Positions 11,322-22,946 of a stretch of DNA of 64,000 nt are shown piece by piece. This stretch comes from Tipula vernalis (taxonomy: Eukaryota; Arthropoda; Insecta; Diptera; Tipulidae), in contig OY282560.1 of the NCBI GenBank assembly GCA_958295665.1, forward strand, positions 258,611,368-258,675,367. The letters are read 5' to 3'. The notes beneath the pieces were generated by a model that saw only the letters and a program-made list of their open reading frames with translations, did no database searches and was not told where the DNA came from. The stretch's first letter is position 1. Each line of letters opens with the position of its first letter. A program made the translations under genes and the position numbers.

Positions 11322-12713
11322 CACCCCAATTCCCATAGTCGTGTCATTTCATGTGATGTGACTATAGTCGTATCACGTCACTTGAAAATTGCTATTCTTG
11401 AAGGCGAACCAAGTGACACGACTGCAACTTGAAATATATTAGGCAAAGTAGAAATAAAATCGTTATATAACAACAATCTTATTATTTTAAACAATAACAT
11501 ATTTAAAACAGTGCACAAAATTATCCAAAAAGGAATATTTTAAAATTATTTTATTTTTTTTTATTTTTTTATTTATAAGCTTTATTTAGTATATAACAAA
11601 TACTATTAAGTTTTACATTTTTTCCCTAATTACAAATACATAATTTAAAACTTTTCTTTACAATAATCAATTAAACTCCTCTTAAATACTTTTAAACTAG
11701 TTTCATTTTTTAAGTTACTTGGTAGCTTATTAAATAGTGACAAACCATTACAAAATATCATGTTTTTGGTTTTCTCATTGTTATACTTTTTTATTCTAAA
11801 ATCATATCTGTTCCTTAGCCCATAATCATGAACATCACTACCAAAAACTAACTTATCATACAAATATTTAGGTAATATCTTTTGCTTCATCTTAAAAATG
11901 AAGATTAATATATTCATTTTTATTCTTTGTTCAACACTTAACCAATTTAGAGTTTGCAGCATCAAATTGATTGACGTATATTTATTTACTTTAAGGATAC
12001 ACCGCATTCCCTTATTTTGTAATTTCTGTAGTCTATTCATCATTTCTATATTACACATAAATAAAATTGAACTACAATATTCAAAATGTGGTTTAATTAT
12101 AACATTATATATATTAATTGCAGTATTCATTGAAATATTTTTACGAATATTATAAAGAAAATGAATTTTTTTGGCTATTTTTTTACAAACGTAGTCCAAA
12201 TTATTTTTAAAATCCAATTTATCATCGATAATTATACCTAAATATTTTATTTCATTAACTGTTTCAATGACTTGATTATTTATATGTATAACACTATCTT
12301 CATTACTATTGATAAACATGCATTTCGTCTTCGCTATATTTAATTTCATTTTATTCATCTTACACCATACATCTATTTTTTCCAAATCCTTGTTGATTTT
12401 TATTGTAGCCTCCTGAACGGTTTTTTCCACTACATATAAAAGCGCATCATCCGCAAAAAGGAAGATAGTAGACCATTCAACTGATTTGTGAATGTCATTT
12501 ATGTACAACAAAAACAACACAACACCTAATATATAAAATAAAATAATTGCATCTTTCCATTTTGTGGTATTCTCCTGTCACTTGTAAAAATGAAGTGACA
12601 TCTGTCGTATAAAGTGACTTTAGTCGTAACAAACGACTAAGAGAATCGCAAAATTGATGTGATGTGACTATAGTCATGAAAAATGACGTGATACGACTAT
12701 GAGAATTGGGGTG
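11322..12713. mobile_element. CACCCCAATT-family MITE split by a LINE insertion
   Basis: The left part (11322-11570) begins CACCCCAATTCCCATAGTCG. The right part (12531-12713) ends with the inverted terminus GAGAATTGGGGTG. Between them lies a truncated LINE. The left part and the first bases after the LINE match the uninterrupted copy at 30451-30694 almost base for base, which identifies the insertion point. Confidence 0.75.
11571..12530 (-). mobile_element. Second, shorter copy of the 7.0-kb LINE
   Basis: It is 5'-truncated at about 12530 and retains an open 291-codon C-terminal RT/tail segment (11645-12520). That segment's translation is identical to the end of the 7098-9563 copy as far as I can compare. 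A T-rich tract at 11545-11570 on the + strand is the poly-A side. Near identity of two copies 4.5 kb apart suggests recent activity. Confidence 0.82.
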
Positions 12714-12889
12714 CTAATTTTTACGAAAAATTAAGTACGAATAGAGCCAACCCAGCCCAACGTAAATTTAACAAAAATTACTGTAAACATATATATATTT
12801 ATTGAATTTCGTCGAGAATTATTTCTATGCACACATTTTTTAAGTTAAAAAACACTTGTTTTATATTTCGCTAATTCACGAGGTTTTAA

Positions 12890-12945
12890 AAAATTACTCG
12901 ATCGATTTCGGCTTGTTAGGCCATCATCAGGAGTATCTACTATAC
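12890..12945 (-). ncRNA. Hammerhead-ribozyme-like core in the Penelope-like element
   Basis: On the minus strand CTGATGA (12924-12930) is followed by a short GGC/GCC stem with a CTAACAA loop and then GAAA (12906-12909). This is the spacing of the hammerhead core between CUGAUGA and GAAA. Penelope-like elements are known to carry small hammerheads in their terminal repeats. Stems I and III are weak here: a TCGATCGA tract could form a tiny stem III, and stem I pairing is not convincing. It may be degenerate. Confidence 0.35.
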
Positions 12946-13163
12946 TGTAAAAAATAAAAATTTAGTTATAATATATATAGTTGAAAAAAGCAGAAAGAGA
13001 AACAAAAAATACAAATGGGTGTGGTTGAAACCATTAAAAATTAATAATAAAAAAGGGGAGGTTAAAACAGGTATACAATTAGTCATCGGCTGAGAAACAA
13101 AATTCCAGATGTTTATATTTTTTTTATTTTATTATATTTTTATTACCTAACGTATTAGTCATT

Positions 13164-13817
13164 TTAAGAGGTGGTACCAGTATGGGAATAAAACATCGCG
13201 GGGTCGGTAATAGGTGAAAAACGGATTTCTCTCTGTTCGTTGAGGATATTTTGGTTAAGGAATATGGATTTTCGGATTTCGTAAGATTCTAGGTTGTCTA
13301 AACGTCTGCCTTTTGGTTGTACATGTAATATTTCAAAGTTATTAAAACTAGCTGCATGGTTTTCTAACGTTAAATGATTGTGTAAAGATGATACGCGACT
13401 ACCAGAAAAATGTTCTTTAATTCTAACTTCAAAACTGCGCCCAGTCTGTCCAATATAAGAGGAACTACAATCATTGCAATTGATCTTATAAACTCCAGAC
13501 TTGGAAAGGCGGTCAATTCTTGGTTTGTTGTTAAAGATCATTTTCTTAATTGTATTATTATTATAAAAAGCTAAACTAATATCTGTATATTCTGACACGA
13601 TGTTACTAATCCGTTGGCTAGTTTTCCCTATATACTCTAAGCGGCGCCATTGTTTCGGTATTGGGCTATCAGGTGGATATATGTAAGCTAAAGTTTTGCG
13701 TTTCAGTTTTTTGTTTAATAACTTTAATATAGTCTTAGCTGCATAACCGTTATTCGCTGCTATTTCTAAAATTATATTAAGCTCTGTGTTGTAATTGGAA
13801 TTAGTAGCGAAGATCAA
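13164..13817 (-). pseudogene. Penelope-like GIY-YIG endonuclease domain
   Basis: An open frame of 217 codons carries a GIY-YIG nuclease module. The GVYKI...SYIGQTGRSF block is the GIY-YIG pair, the arginine of VRIKEH follows, and NHLTLENHAA comes later. The two cysteines in INCNDC just before the YIG half are characteristic of Penelope-like elements. The module is the C-terminal domain of the element polyprotein and nicks target DNA. The upstream reverse transcriptase is missing, so this is a fragment. The first methionine codon probably is not a real start. Confidence 0.75.
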
Positions 13818-14591
13818 TAAATATAGAGGAGAAGAGAGGCCGGCGCTTCTGAAGTGGTTAACGCTTCTACCAAAGCAGCTTAATTGGCTCTCACCATTAT
13901 CCTTACCTTGTTATCGCAATTAGATGCAACTTTATTCGGCAAGGGTGGTCGATGAGAATAAAAGTATCACGAGTGTTGTCTCTAGCTTATCACCTTTATT
14001 TCTGATTTTCTTTACAAAATATTGGACTATATATACCAATTCTTAATTAGTTTTTACACAAGTTATTTTGGTAATTTATTGCTATTCTGCATAAAGAGTT
14101 TCTTGACTCTACTTTAATATATACAGGGTGTCCCGTTTATCGCTGACACGAGTAGTACGGTTGGATTCCTTGATCAAAGCGAACATGACTTTACTTCTAC
14201 CACTTCGCACAGTGAAGCCCGCCTATCGAGTTATAGAAGTTTGAAGAAGAGCCTTCCAACGTAGCACCTTGCATTAAAGATCAATCAATATCTAGAGAAA
14301 CAACCATTTGTTTTTCTCAGTGATCATATGATTGAAAAGCTGATAAAATTTCCTTTCAAATAATGTATAATATGAATAAATATTTTCCTAAAAAGTATTT
14401 CAAATTTAAACAAAACTTTAAAAATTGAAATTTTTTTAAGAAAATTTTCGTTTCTGTACAAAAAAAAATTAGATTCTGTACTCTAAAATTTCAATTTTTT
14501 TTCAAATTTCAACCAGTCCTTTCTTATTTTTGCGACGAGAAAAGCAAGTGTCCTGTCTAATAAAAAACAAATATTTATTCACAATTTTATA
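13818..14591. other. Non-coding interval
   Basis: No gene was recognised. The stretch holds an AT-rich segment and a CAGGGTGTCCCGTTTATCG motif at about 14126, which resembles transposon termini but has no partner that I found. Confidence 0.3.
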
Positions 14592-15080
14592 GAAGCTCCG
14601 ATTCGTTCGGGAAATCCGCAGCCACCATCACCGTCAGCGCTGCCACCATCACCGCGACTATCATCACCGGACTTACAGTCAGCGAAGGCACCACCGTCGC
14701 CGCAGTCACCACCGTCATCATCACAGGGACCGTCACGGCAGCTCCCATATAATTTTCAAACTTTGGGTGTGTACGAATATGGGCCAGACCATCGACCAAC
14801 CGATGGTCGATTTATAAAAATATATGCACGTTGGAGGGATCCTACTATATTCGCCAATTTTCTATTGGCTAAGCTTATTTATTTTTGTGAGGTGCGAAAC
14901 ACCAGCAGTTACAGCTACTCTACACTAATGACGACACACTTTATAAAATCAATTTATTACCAAATGGCAATGGATGGCACATTCGGCAAAAGTTGTTTAA
15001 CAAATAACCGTCGAATGATTGTATTAAACTTTGTCAAAAAGAATAGAGAGCTGTTAGTTCAAATGATCGAACATGATTGA
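14592..15080 (+). CDS. Unrecognised proline/serine-rich open frame (possible exon)
   Basis: An open frame runs from at least 14592 to a TGA at 15078-15080 (about 162 codons) and may begin at a splice acceptor (ttttatag, AG at 14591-14592). The first ~50 residues are Pro/Ser-rich, with blocks such as PQPPSPSALPPSPR and APPSPQSPPSSSQGPS. The GC content there is far above the surroundings. The second part (GVYEYGPDHRPTDGRFIK, then LLAKLIYFCEVRN) has no family I recognise. There is no start codon near the beginning. It could be one exon of a gene, an exon captured by a transposon, or a chance open frame. Confidence 0.3.
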   Translation, partial: EAPIRSGNPQPPSPSALPPSPRLSSPDLQSAKAPPSPQSPPSSSQGPSRQLPYNFQTLGVYEYGPDHRPTDGRFIKIYARWRDPTIFANFLLAKLIYFCEVRNTSSYSYSTLMTTHFIKSIYYQMAMDGTFGKSCLTNNRRMIVLNFVKKNRELLVQMIEHD

Positions 15081-15149
15081 ATTATATTGGGTGAGTAATA
15101 TTTTTTATTTATATATATTTTATTTATATATTATATTTATTTATTTATT

Positions 15150-15209
15150 TTGTGTAGCTTTAGTAACAAAATGTCCCTATCTATTGTTTCAAAAGCCCTG
15201 CGCAAATTT
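15150..15209 (-). pseudogene. Short LINE reverse-transcriptase fragment
   Basis: The minus strand reads RRAFETIDRDILLLKLHK over about 55 bases. This is the RT block also seen as KRAFETIDRGILLLKLREL in the 7-kb LINE. Nothing else of the element is present. Confidence 0.5.
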
Positions 15210-16086
15210 AGTTAGTTAGTTAGTTAGTTCCACATACACATCCGGATTCACATACACAATTGATAGTTTACATATCATGTGACGTAATGATGCTATTTAC
15301 TATGGCTGTACATCAAGTGCCGATATGTACGCACCGGTATCCGGCGCATGCTGGTGGCTAAAATAACATTATTCTAGTGCGGATAACAACGTAAAAGATA
15401 CATTTTTATGTACACTGGAGCCTCGAGTTGCGTCGCCAATGCGTTCCAGAAAATTGCGACGCAACTCAAAATGACGCATCTCGAAATGATTCGCCCTCAA
15501 TTTAGAATCCTGTTTTTCCGTTCAAATCCCGTTGAATAACTATTATAGAATAAAGACAATAGTAATGAAAAATGCGAAATATGTACTAAAATTAGGTTTA
15601 TTATAACCTTAAAATATGTTTTGTTCATATACATGTATGTACATATGTAAGTAAATACATAGTTATGTAATAAAAATTGTAAAATTCATGAAATCATCAA
15701 AATATATGTGTACATATTCACTATGTATTCTTCAAAATAAATATTACAGCAAAATTCAATGCGAGAAACTTTTGTTGTACCAGACACTAAGATGGCTTTA
15801 GTCGAAGTCTAGATCAAAGCAGTTAATATCGGACGGTGAGAGCTTTTTTTTTGTGACATTTGAATAAAACTATCTGGTCTGGAGTACTCTGTGTGACATT
15901 TTTCTCTCTTTGCATATAGATTTTATTATAACAGTTGACGGTTGTTCTAACTACGCTAGAAACTCTTGCATTTTGTTGTTCATCGCGGTCCTCCCTCGTA
16001 TTTTAAAATATCAAGTCCTTCAGATATTAGTTTAATCGCTTTTCCAAGACCTTTAGTTGTAAGGGCCGGGCCGTCTTTTGGTAGCT
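15210..16086. other. Non-coding interval
   Basis: A short (gtta)n tract is followed by AT-rich sequence. The segment at 15420-15500 has diverged repeats of the type ttgcgacgcaactc / agttgcgtcgc in opposite orientation. No gene was seen. Confidence 0.3.
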
Positions 16087-17416
16087 AGTTCTTTCATATG
16101 GCCCATGTTGAAAAAAATTTGTATGGGCCGATTGTCGGTTTAGTCACTAGAAGTCATACAAGATTACAATTAACATACTTGGGAGAGTATAGGTTTTAAA
16201 GTATGAAGTTTCTTCTTTCTAATGGCGCATGTTGAAAGAAATTTGTATGGGCCGATTGTCTGTTATAGTCCCTAGAAGTTCTTTCATATGGCCCATGTTG
16301 AAAAAAATTTGTATGGGCCGATTGTCGGTTTAGTCACTAGAAGTCATACAAGATTACAATTAACATACTTGGGAGAGTATAGGTTTTAAAGTATGAAGTT
16401 TCTTCTTTCTAATGGCGCATGTTGAAAGAAATTTGTATGGGCCGATTGTCTGTTATAGTCCCTAGAAGTTCTTTCATATGGCCCATGTTGAAAAAAATTT
16501 GTATGGGCCGATTGTCGGTTTAGTCACTAGAAGTCATACAAGATTACAATTAACATACTTGGGAGAGTATAGGTTTTAAAGTATGAAGTTTCTTCTTTCT
16601 AATGGCGCATGTTGAAAGAAATTTGTATGGGCCGATTGTCTGTTATAGTCCCTAGAAGTTCTTTCATATGGCGCATGTTGAAAAAAATTTGTATGGGCCG
16701 ATTGTCGGTTTAGTCACTAGAAGTCATACAAGACTACAATTAACATACTTGGGAGAGCATAGGTTTTGAAGTATGAAGTTTCTTCTTTCTAATGGCGCAG
16801 GTTGAAAGAAATTTGTATAAGCCGATTGTCTGTTATAGTCCCTAGAAGTTCTTTCATATGGCCCATGTTGAAAAAAATTTGTATGTGCCGATTGTCGGTT
16901 TAGTCACTAGAAGTCATACAAGATTATAATTAGCATACTTGGGAGAGTATAGGTTTTTAAGTATAAAGTTTCTTCTTTCTAATGGCGCATGTTGAAAGAA
17001 ATTTGTATGGGCCGATTGTCTTTTATAGTCCCTAGAAATTCTTTCATATGGCCCATGTTGAAAAAAATGTGTATGGGCCGATTGTCGGTTTAGTCACTAG
17101 AAGTCATACAAGATTACAATTAACATACTTGGGAGAGCATAGGTTTTAAAGTATGAAGTTTCTTCTTTCTAATGGCGCATGTTGAAAGAAATTTGTATGG
17201 GCCGATTGTCTGTTATAGTCCCTAGAAGTTCTTTCATATGGCCCATGTTGAAAAAAATTTGTATGGGCCGATTTTCGGTTTAGTCATTAGAAGTCATACA
17301 AGATTACAATTAACATACTTGGGAAAGCATAGGTTTTGAAGTATGAAGTTTCTTCTTTCTAATGGCGCATGTTGAAAGAAATTTGTATGGGCCGATTGTC
17401 TGTTATAGTCCCTTCT
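16087..17416. repeat. 190-bp satellite, seven tandem units
   Basis: Units start at 16087, 16277, 16467, 16657, 16847, 17037 and 17227, exactly 190 bp apart. The array breaks off at about 17412. Each unit contains two related sub-repeats of about 55-60 bp, one with atggcccatgttgaaaaaaa and one with atggcgcatgttgaaagaaa, offset 124 bp and 66 bp. It is therefore a higher-order repeat. The first sub-repeat has a perfect 7-bp inverted pair (GGCCCAT ... ATGGGCC) around a 16-base loop. Units 1-3 are nearly identical and units 4-7 carry scattered substitutions. Confidence 0.95.
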
Positions 17417-17804
17417 GCTACTTTCGCTCTCACGAAACAACGCGAAAATAACAACAAACATAATATATTATATTCTTGACCAATTGTCTACGAATTGTAA
17501 ACTTTATCTACCAATTGTAGACAATTCAAAAATACGCGTAGACGCATAACACTGCACACAATTGGTTGGTAAGCGACAAGGATCGAACTCGAAACCGCCG
17601 CGAGGAACAAATCTTAAGCACTTTTCTTCATTTGAAAACGGACATTGTGTGTTTTAATTTTGTTGCCATATTTCGACAAATTTCTTTTAACTTTAACCAA
17701 AGAGTACTTTGCTTTAACCCTGTTGTGATTATTTGTTTTGATGATGAGTTTAATAAAAGATCAAAAAATGTTAATACAAATTTTTTTTATTGTAATTTTC
17801 ACAA
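17417..17804. other. Interval downstream of DRC3
   Basis: No gene was seen. The stretch includes the DRC3 3' end: an AATAAA (minus strand, 17786-17791) lies just after the stop codon. Confidence 0.4.
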
Positions 17805-19607
17805 TTATGTTTCAGCATCTTCGGCATTCATCTGTTCTTCTTCACTTGACTCAATGATACTTTCAAATTCTTTTCGCTGTTGATCAATAAAATAATTGAT
17901 TTCCATAACTTTATTTCGGTTTCGTTTAATTTCATCTCTAATTAATGGGAATTTCGTTAAATTAATACTAAACATTTTAGAACACTGTATTACAAACTTA
18001 CTCGTGTAATTTATTGATCAAGTCGTTTGCCCATTTTCTTCCTCTTGTCACTAATCGATCTTCCCGCGTGTCAATCACCAGCAAATGATGTTCTCGAATT
18101 CCAGCAATTAAATTTGAAACATTGTCTTTGTCATCTTTGCAGGCTTTTAGCTCTACGGGTAACGTGTTGGATGCGACTTCCATTTGAACAAATCGCATCA
18201 CGGCTTCTTGCAAAGCTTCACAAAATCCAAATTCGGCATCTCGCAGCTGCACAAAAAATGATTGGGCCTCCTCGATAAATTCATTTACCAAATCAACAAC
18301 TGTATGCCCGAATGCTGTATTTGCCTCTTCGACACGTTCAAATAAATTAATTTCAATGTCCATTAGATTGCGCCAAACATCATTGAATTTTGTGATCATT
18401 TCCAATTGAAGGTCGTACATTTTTTGTGACGCCGAGTCCTTGGCTTCTTCTTCCGTCATGTCGGGTGATTCATGTTGCATATCCGCCAGCAATTTTTTCA
18501 CTAATTCATATTTTGCAATTTTACTTTCTAGGTATTCATTCACGATAGCTTGTCCTTGCGCTTGAACCTTAATTTTAGCGTCGTTTACAGAGTCCAAGAA
18601 TAAATTAATTTCATTCCAACGTTGCTTATTTCGTTCAACACCAGCTTTATATATCCGTTGGGTGATATCAAACGCTTGTTCACGATATTTTTCGACTAGT
18701 TCACGACCCTCTTCTCCGATCGTTAGAAGCGCATCACCATCCGAATCATCTTGGAAGAATGAATTAAATAATTGATTTTCATTTAAAAACTCGACAAAAC
18801 TGTCCGATAAATTTATTTCATCTTCAATCTCTTTACGTTTTCGTTCCCGTTGTGCAATCTCAATTTTTTCCCGTTCTTCGAGTTCAAATAATTCACGTTC
18901 ATATTTGTCACACCCTAATGTACGTTCCACCGTGCTTATGCGCACATAATGATAGAATTTTAGTTGAGGTAGCAAGGCGGCGACATATTCTCGCAGTGGA
19001 TTTTCTTTATCTTCCGCAATCGGATTATTTTCCAAATTTAATGAACGTAGGTGCTTGAAAAATCGCAAACGTTCGAGTCCCTCCAACGTATTAATTTTAT
19101 TTTGTCCAATACTCAAAATAATCAAATTAGTTAGTGAGTCGACATTTTCGATGCGTGGAATCAAATTCGAATATAATGTTAATAATTCAAGGTTGACAAG
19201 GGCGCCCAAATTCTCTATTTTTTCAATGTAATTGAAACTTAAATCTAACTCTTTTAAATTCACTAACATTTCCAGATTCTCGATTTTATCGAGATTGTTG
19301 AAATTTAGTGACAGTTTTGTTAGATTTGGGAATACCCACAGATGATCAATTTTTAAAATGTCTAAAAAAACACATTTCGTAAAATCAATTTAGTTGAATA
19401 ATTAAATTTAATTTAGTTATATTTACTTAAATGTTCCAGCCGAATATGTGTTATTTTTTCATGCCGAATTGGATCCTGGCGAGCTAATCGACCTGCCTCA
19501 CCTTTAAATTCGTCCAAAATACACTTTGTCATCATTTCTTCATTGATGACACCCGGCTCGCATTCTTTGTGGATTGTAGCTGTATCGATTATTTTTACAC
19601 TATCCAT
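17805..19607 (-). CDS. DRC3: Dynein regulatory complex subunit 3 (LRRC48)
   Basis: This is a subunit of the nexin-dynein regulatory complex, which links axonemal outer doublets and controls dynein in motile cilia and sperm flagella. Three exons (19427-19607, 18002-19361, 17805-17967) join in frame to 567 residues, against about 520 in human LRRC48. The N-terminus carries the conserved INEEMM...AGRLAR segment. Leucine-rich repeats of the SDS22 type follow (KLSLNFNNLDKIENLEML, LDLSFNYIEKIENLGALVNL, LTLYSNLIPRIENVDSL), then a capping region and a long coiled coil. The final exon gives DEIKRNRNKVMEINYFID, matching the family C-terminus. Intron 1 is 65 bp. The last intron (17968-18001) is only 34 bp. 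In dipterans expression would be expected in testis and ciliated neurons. The copy is intact. Confidence 0.9.
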
Positions 19608-21035
19608 TTTGGTGTGGGGTGGTAGATTGTGTCCTTTATGTTCGAATATAACAATATTTTTAAAGGCACGAGATGGCTTTATCGAAAAAGAGCCGTCTGA
19701 TTCACTAAAATATTATTTTTTACTTTGATATTTTTATTAATGTTTATTGAAATCAATAAAATTGAAAGAATAAAATTTTAGCAAAATAAAACAACAAACC
19801 AAACGGAAGTTTGATCGATATTCAATAATGCGCGAGTTAAAGTTTAAGGCAGTCGTGGTGGGTTTTTTTTATAAAACACTTTTTATTTTATTCTTTAACA
19901 AATTTTTATTTAGTTCCTTTCTATTTAAAAGTTACAATAATTCTGATTCTTATATTCGTTGAACCATCATATATGTATATTATATCGTTATACTAAACAA
20001 AAATGTAAAAATGTAAATGCAGTACTAGAATTATAATCATATTGTTTGTTCTCTATTTATTCATTACATTGTATGATTATAATTCTAAGAAATGGTTTAT
20101 CTAAATGTAATATTATAAATGTGTGAAAGTAAAAATATGTACGTAGAATCATTTCTTTTGTTTTTATTTTATTCTATGTCTACATTTAATTTAATTTCTC
20201 TATGTTATGATATTTGATAATTTACTGTTACAATGTTGTAGTTACATTTTTATTGATGTTGTTGTTGATAATTTGGTGTTACAATCTTGTCTACTGCTAC
20301 ATTGTTGTTTGGTCAATATGATGTTGGGATGTTGGGTTCGTGTGGAGTGACAATACGTAACTCGCGCGGTTTTATTTATGGGAGGTTGCTTAAATTGCTG
20401 TTATTTTTAAATATTAGGGACTAAAATTTGGACAGGTGTTTTTCAGTTATAAACAGTTGATATGTTAAGCAATTATAATAATGTTTGGAATATTATAAAA
20501 AACTAAGTTTACGATTTTACGTGATCATGGGGGTGTTTCTAAAGGGCCAAAAAATCGACATGCATATTATCAAAAGGTTTATCTCCCTTTTAATACAAAT
20601 TATTTTGAATCAATTGACATGGTGCACTTTACAAAATAGAAGATAAGTCTGAAGGACTCGACAGAATTACAGTCCGAATGTGTTTCTACCTCGTTTTTAG
20701 GGGAATATATGCAGGGCCGTGCTGTAACTTTTAAAGGCTCGAGGCAGACAATAATTGAGTGACTCTAAAAAACAAAAAAAGCTTTTTGAACAAAATTTTA
20801 TTAATAAGAAGCATCATCGACCATAGATAATTTTCACTCAATTTAAGTTTTGAAAAGGATATGGCTCTCAATTAGCAAAGGTAATTGGTATCGTCAAAAT
20901 TATTCTATACCATATGATACACACATTTGGATATAATTCTTCCAAATTCCTTTCTAAAATGATTTTCAATCAATTTAAGTTTTGTTGAGTTGTAAATTTT
21001 CCAAAACCGAATAATTATGTACCTTCCGGAAACTA
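19608..21035. other. Upstream region of DRC3, no gene recognised
   Basis: About 1.4 kb of AT-rich DNA. The DRC3 promoter should lie in the first few hundred bases, but no clear core motif was identified. A gcagggccgtgctg motif at about 20710 resembles the end of a DNA transposon but has no partner. Confidence 0.35.
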
Positions 21036-22283
21036 TTAGGTGTGCAAGTAGAAACTCGGCTTTTTTGGTCAAATTCAACTTTATTGAAAAGGTACTTGTT
21101 ACAAAGATTAATAATCGAAATATTCGCCATTACTATCTATGGTATTTTGCCTGCATATGATGAATTCTGCTATGATGTTTTTCTGCATATGATGAATGCC
21201 TTCACGATAGAAATTTGGTGGTTTCGAAGCAAAATAGTAATCGACCCATTTTCACATATCTTCAACTTTTGTGAACCACTGGTCTTTCAAATATGATGAC
21301 ATCGATCTGAATAAGTGGTAATCAGAGGGAGCCAAGTTTTTCAGGCTCAACTTCCCAGCCGAAGGATAAGACCCAGGAACTCCTGGGTTGATTTTGCTGT
21401 ATGTGGACGAGCTTTGTCATGCAGCAATATCACATTCCGCCTTCCTTGGTCAGTAAATGGTCTTTTTTCCTCCAGAGCATCACTTAATTTGTTCAATTGG
21501 GCATAGTAACGTTCCAGAAGCTTGTAGTAAATGACTTCTTTCCAATCCCACCAGACACACGCAGTAAAACTTGCTTGGCATGAATATTCATTTTTGCAAC
21601 TGATGTTGATGGCTGGCCTGGATCAACCCATGCTTTTCTGCGTTTAAGATTGTGGTACCAAATCCACTTTTCATCACCCGTAATGATTTTGTGCAAAAAA
21701 TTCTTTCTTTTGTACCGAGAAAGCAAATTCATGCAGATTTCAACTCTTCGGTTTTTGTTTTCTTCGGTCAGTTTATGAGGAACTCATTTTCCTTCCTTCA
21801 GTATCTTTCCCAATCGAAAATTGCTTGGTGAGTAACTCCTAACTTTTGTGCAGCTCTTTTTGAGTTTGACATGGATTTTCATTCAGTAAAACTTGAAGTT
21901 CTTCGTCTTCAAATTTTTTTACTGCACCTGGACGTGGATCGTCCTTAAAACTAAAATTGCCATCACGAAATCTTGCAAACAACTTTTTTACTTTTGAATG
22001 ACTCACAGAATGTTCACCTAAAGTCGAATTAATCATTTCCATAGCTTGAGCAGCATTTTGTTCATTTGAAAACAGAATAGATTGCAATGGCGAAAATGTT
22101 GCTTGTCGACATACATCTCTTAAAAGTGCACACGGAATGACAGCTTGTAAATGACTGAAACTTATGTCATAAAATCAGAAATGACTAAGCTACATATACC
22201 CAAAATGGCGGGCGATTTGGATGCGTTCAAGTATGTTTTTAATGCAACTAACTTCAGAGCCGAGTTTCTACTTGCACACCTAT
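21036..22283 (-). mobile_element. Mariner element with both TIRs and TA target duplication
   Basis: The element is 1,248 bp. The left terminus TTAGGTGTGCAAGTAGAAAC is mirrored at the right terminus, which ends in GCACACCTAT, and TA flanks both sides (21034-21035 and 22284-22285). Length and termini fit the mauritiana-type mariners. The transposase runs on the minus strand. Confidence 0.85.
21493..22087 (-). pseudogene. Mariner transposase, broken
   Basis: The HTH half (21839-22087) includes EHSVSHSKVKKLFARFRDG and a DDPRPGA-like linker. The catalytic half (21493-21732) includes ITGDEKWIWYHNLKRRKAW, which holds the first catalytic aspartate, then QVLLRVSGG. A frame break lies between 21732 and 21839, and further decay runs to the left end. 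A functional protein of about 345 residues cannot be made from this copy, although its ends could still be mobilised in trans. Confidence 0.8.
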
Positions 22284-22946
22284 TAGAATATATCTTAAAA
22301 CGAAATTTCGTTTCTGAACTCTATCTCCTCGATATCTTCCTTTAAAGGTTTCGGTAATTTGCATCCAAATTCTATCCTTTTCACCTTCTTTAAAGGACAA
22401 ATCGGTCTTGAAATTAATCTATCATTATACGGTCACCAATTATAATTAAAATACTGTGACGATTATGGTGGTCGTACAACATTTTCACATTATGTTTCGT
22501 CAATGGCTCGGATGGTTGGCGTGCGGGTGTATGGAGACAAAGATACAAAGATCAATGGTTCGACGCTCGTCATAGACAACAGATTTTTTTATTTCAGTTA
22601 TTTATTTCTAAACACGTTTAAACACCAGGGTACAAATTCATTCTGATTGAAATTCAATCAAAATAGGAACGTTTTATGTGAGTAGTTGTGGTGGTATTTG
22701 GTATACAGCAGAGGCGTGGTTATGACGAGAGAGAAACAAGTAAAATGGAGAGTAGCCATTCCTCAAAGATCGAGAATAACACACACAATAACGGTGTACA
22801 AAGTTCTGTAATATTTATTTATGGTACTAGTGAGTAGAGTCAGATATTATCCATGAGGGATAAGTTTGTCGGGGACATTATCCCGAATATATAATATCTG
22901 TTTGCTGACGTGTGCCATACAACGTTTTATCCACTTTTGTGAAAAA
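22284..22946. other. Non-coding interval
   Basis: No gene or clear repeat was recognised. Confidence 0.3.

Larger units (their letters stand above)
12780..13817 (-). mobile_element. Penelope-like element, 3' fragment
   Basis: This covers the 3' end of a Penelope-like retroelement: the GIY-YIG endonuclease (13164-13817) followed by about 380 bp of AT-rich 3' sequence with a hammerhead-like core. The reverse transcriptase that should precede the endonuclease is absent, so the copy is 5'-truncated near 13817. Confidence 0.65.

Noticed and set aside
13840..13910. tRNA-like A box (tgaagtggttaacgc) near 13856
   Set aside because: No B box at the right distance and no acceptor-stem pairing.
14587..14799. 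Minus-strand ORF rich in Val/Thr/Ala
   Set aside because: Shadow of the Pro/Ser-rich + strand frame; the repetitive codon pattern explains the openness.
16087..17416. CRISPR-like array
   Set aside because: Contiguous 190-bp tandem units without spacers in a eukaryotic sequence; it is a satellite.
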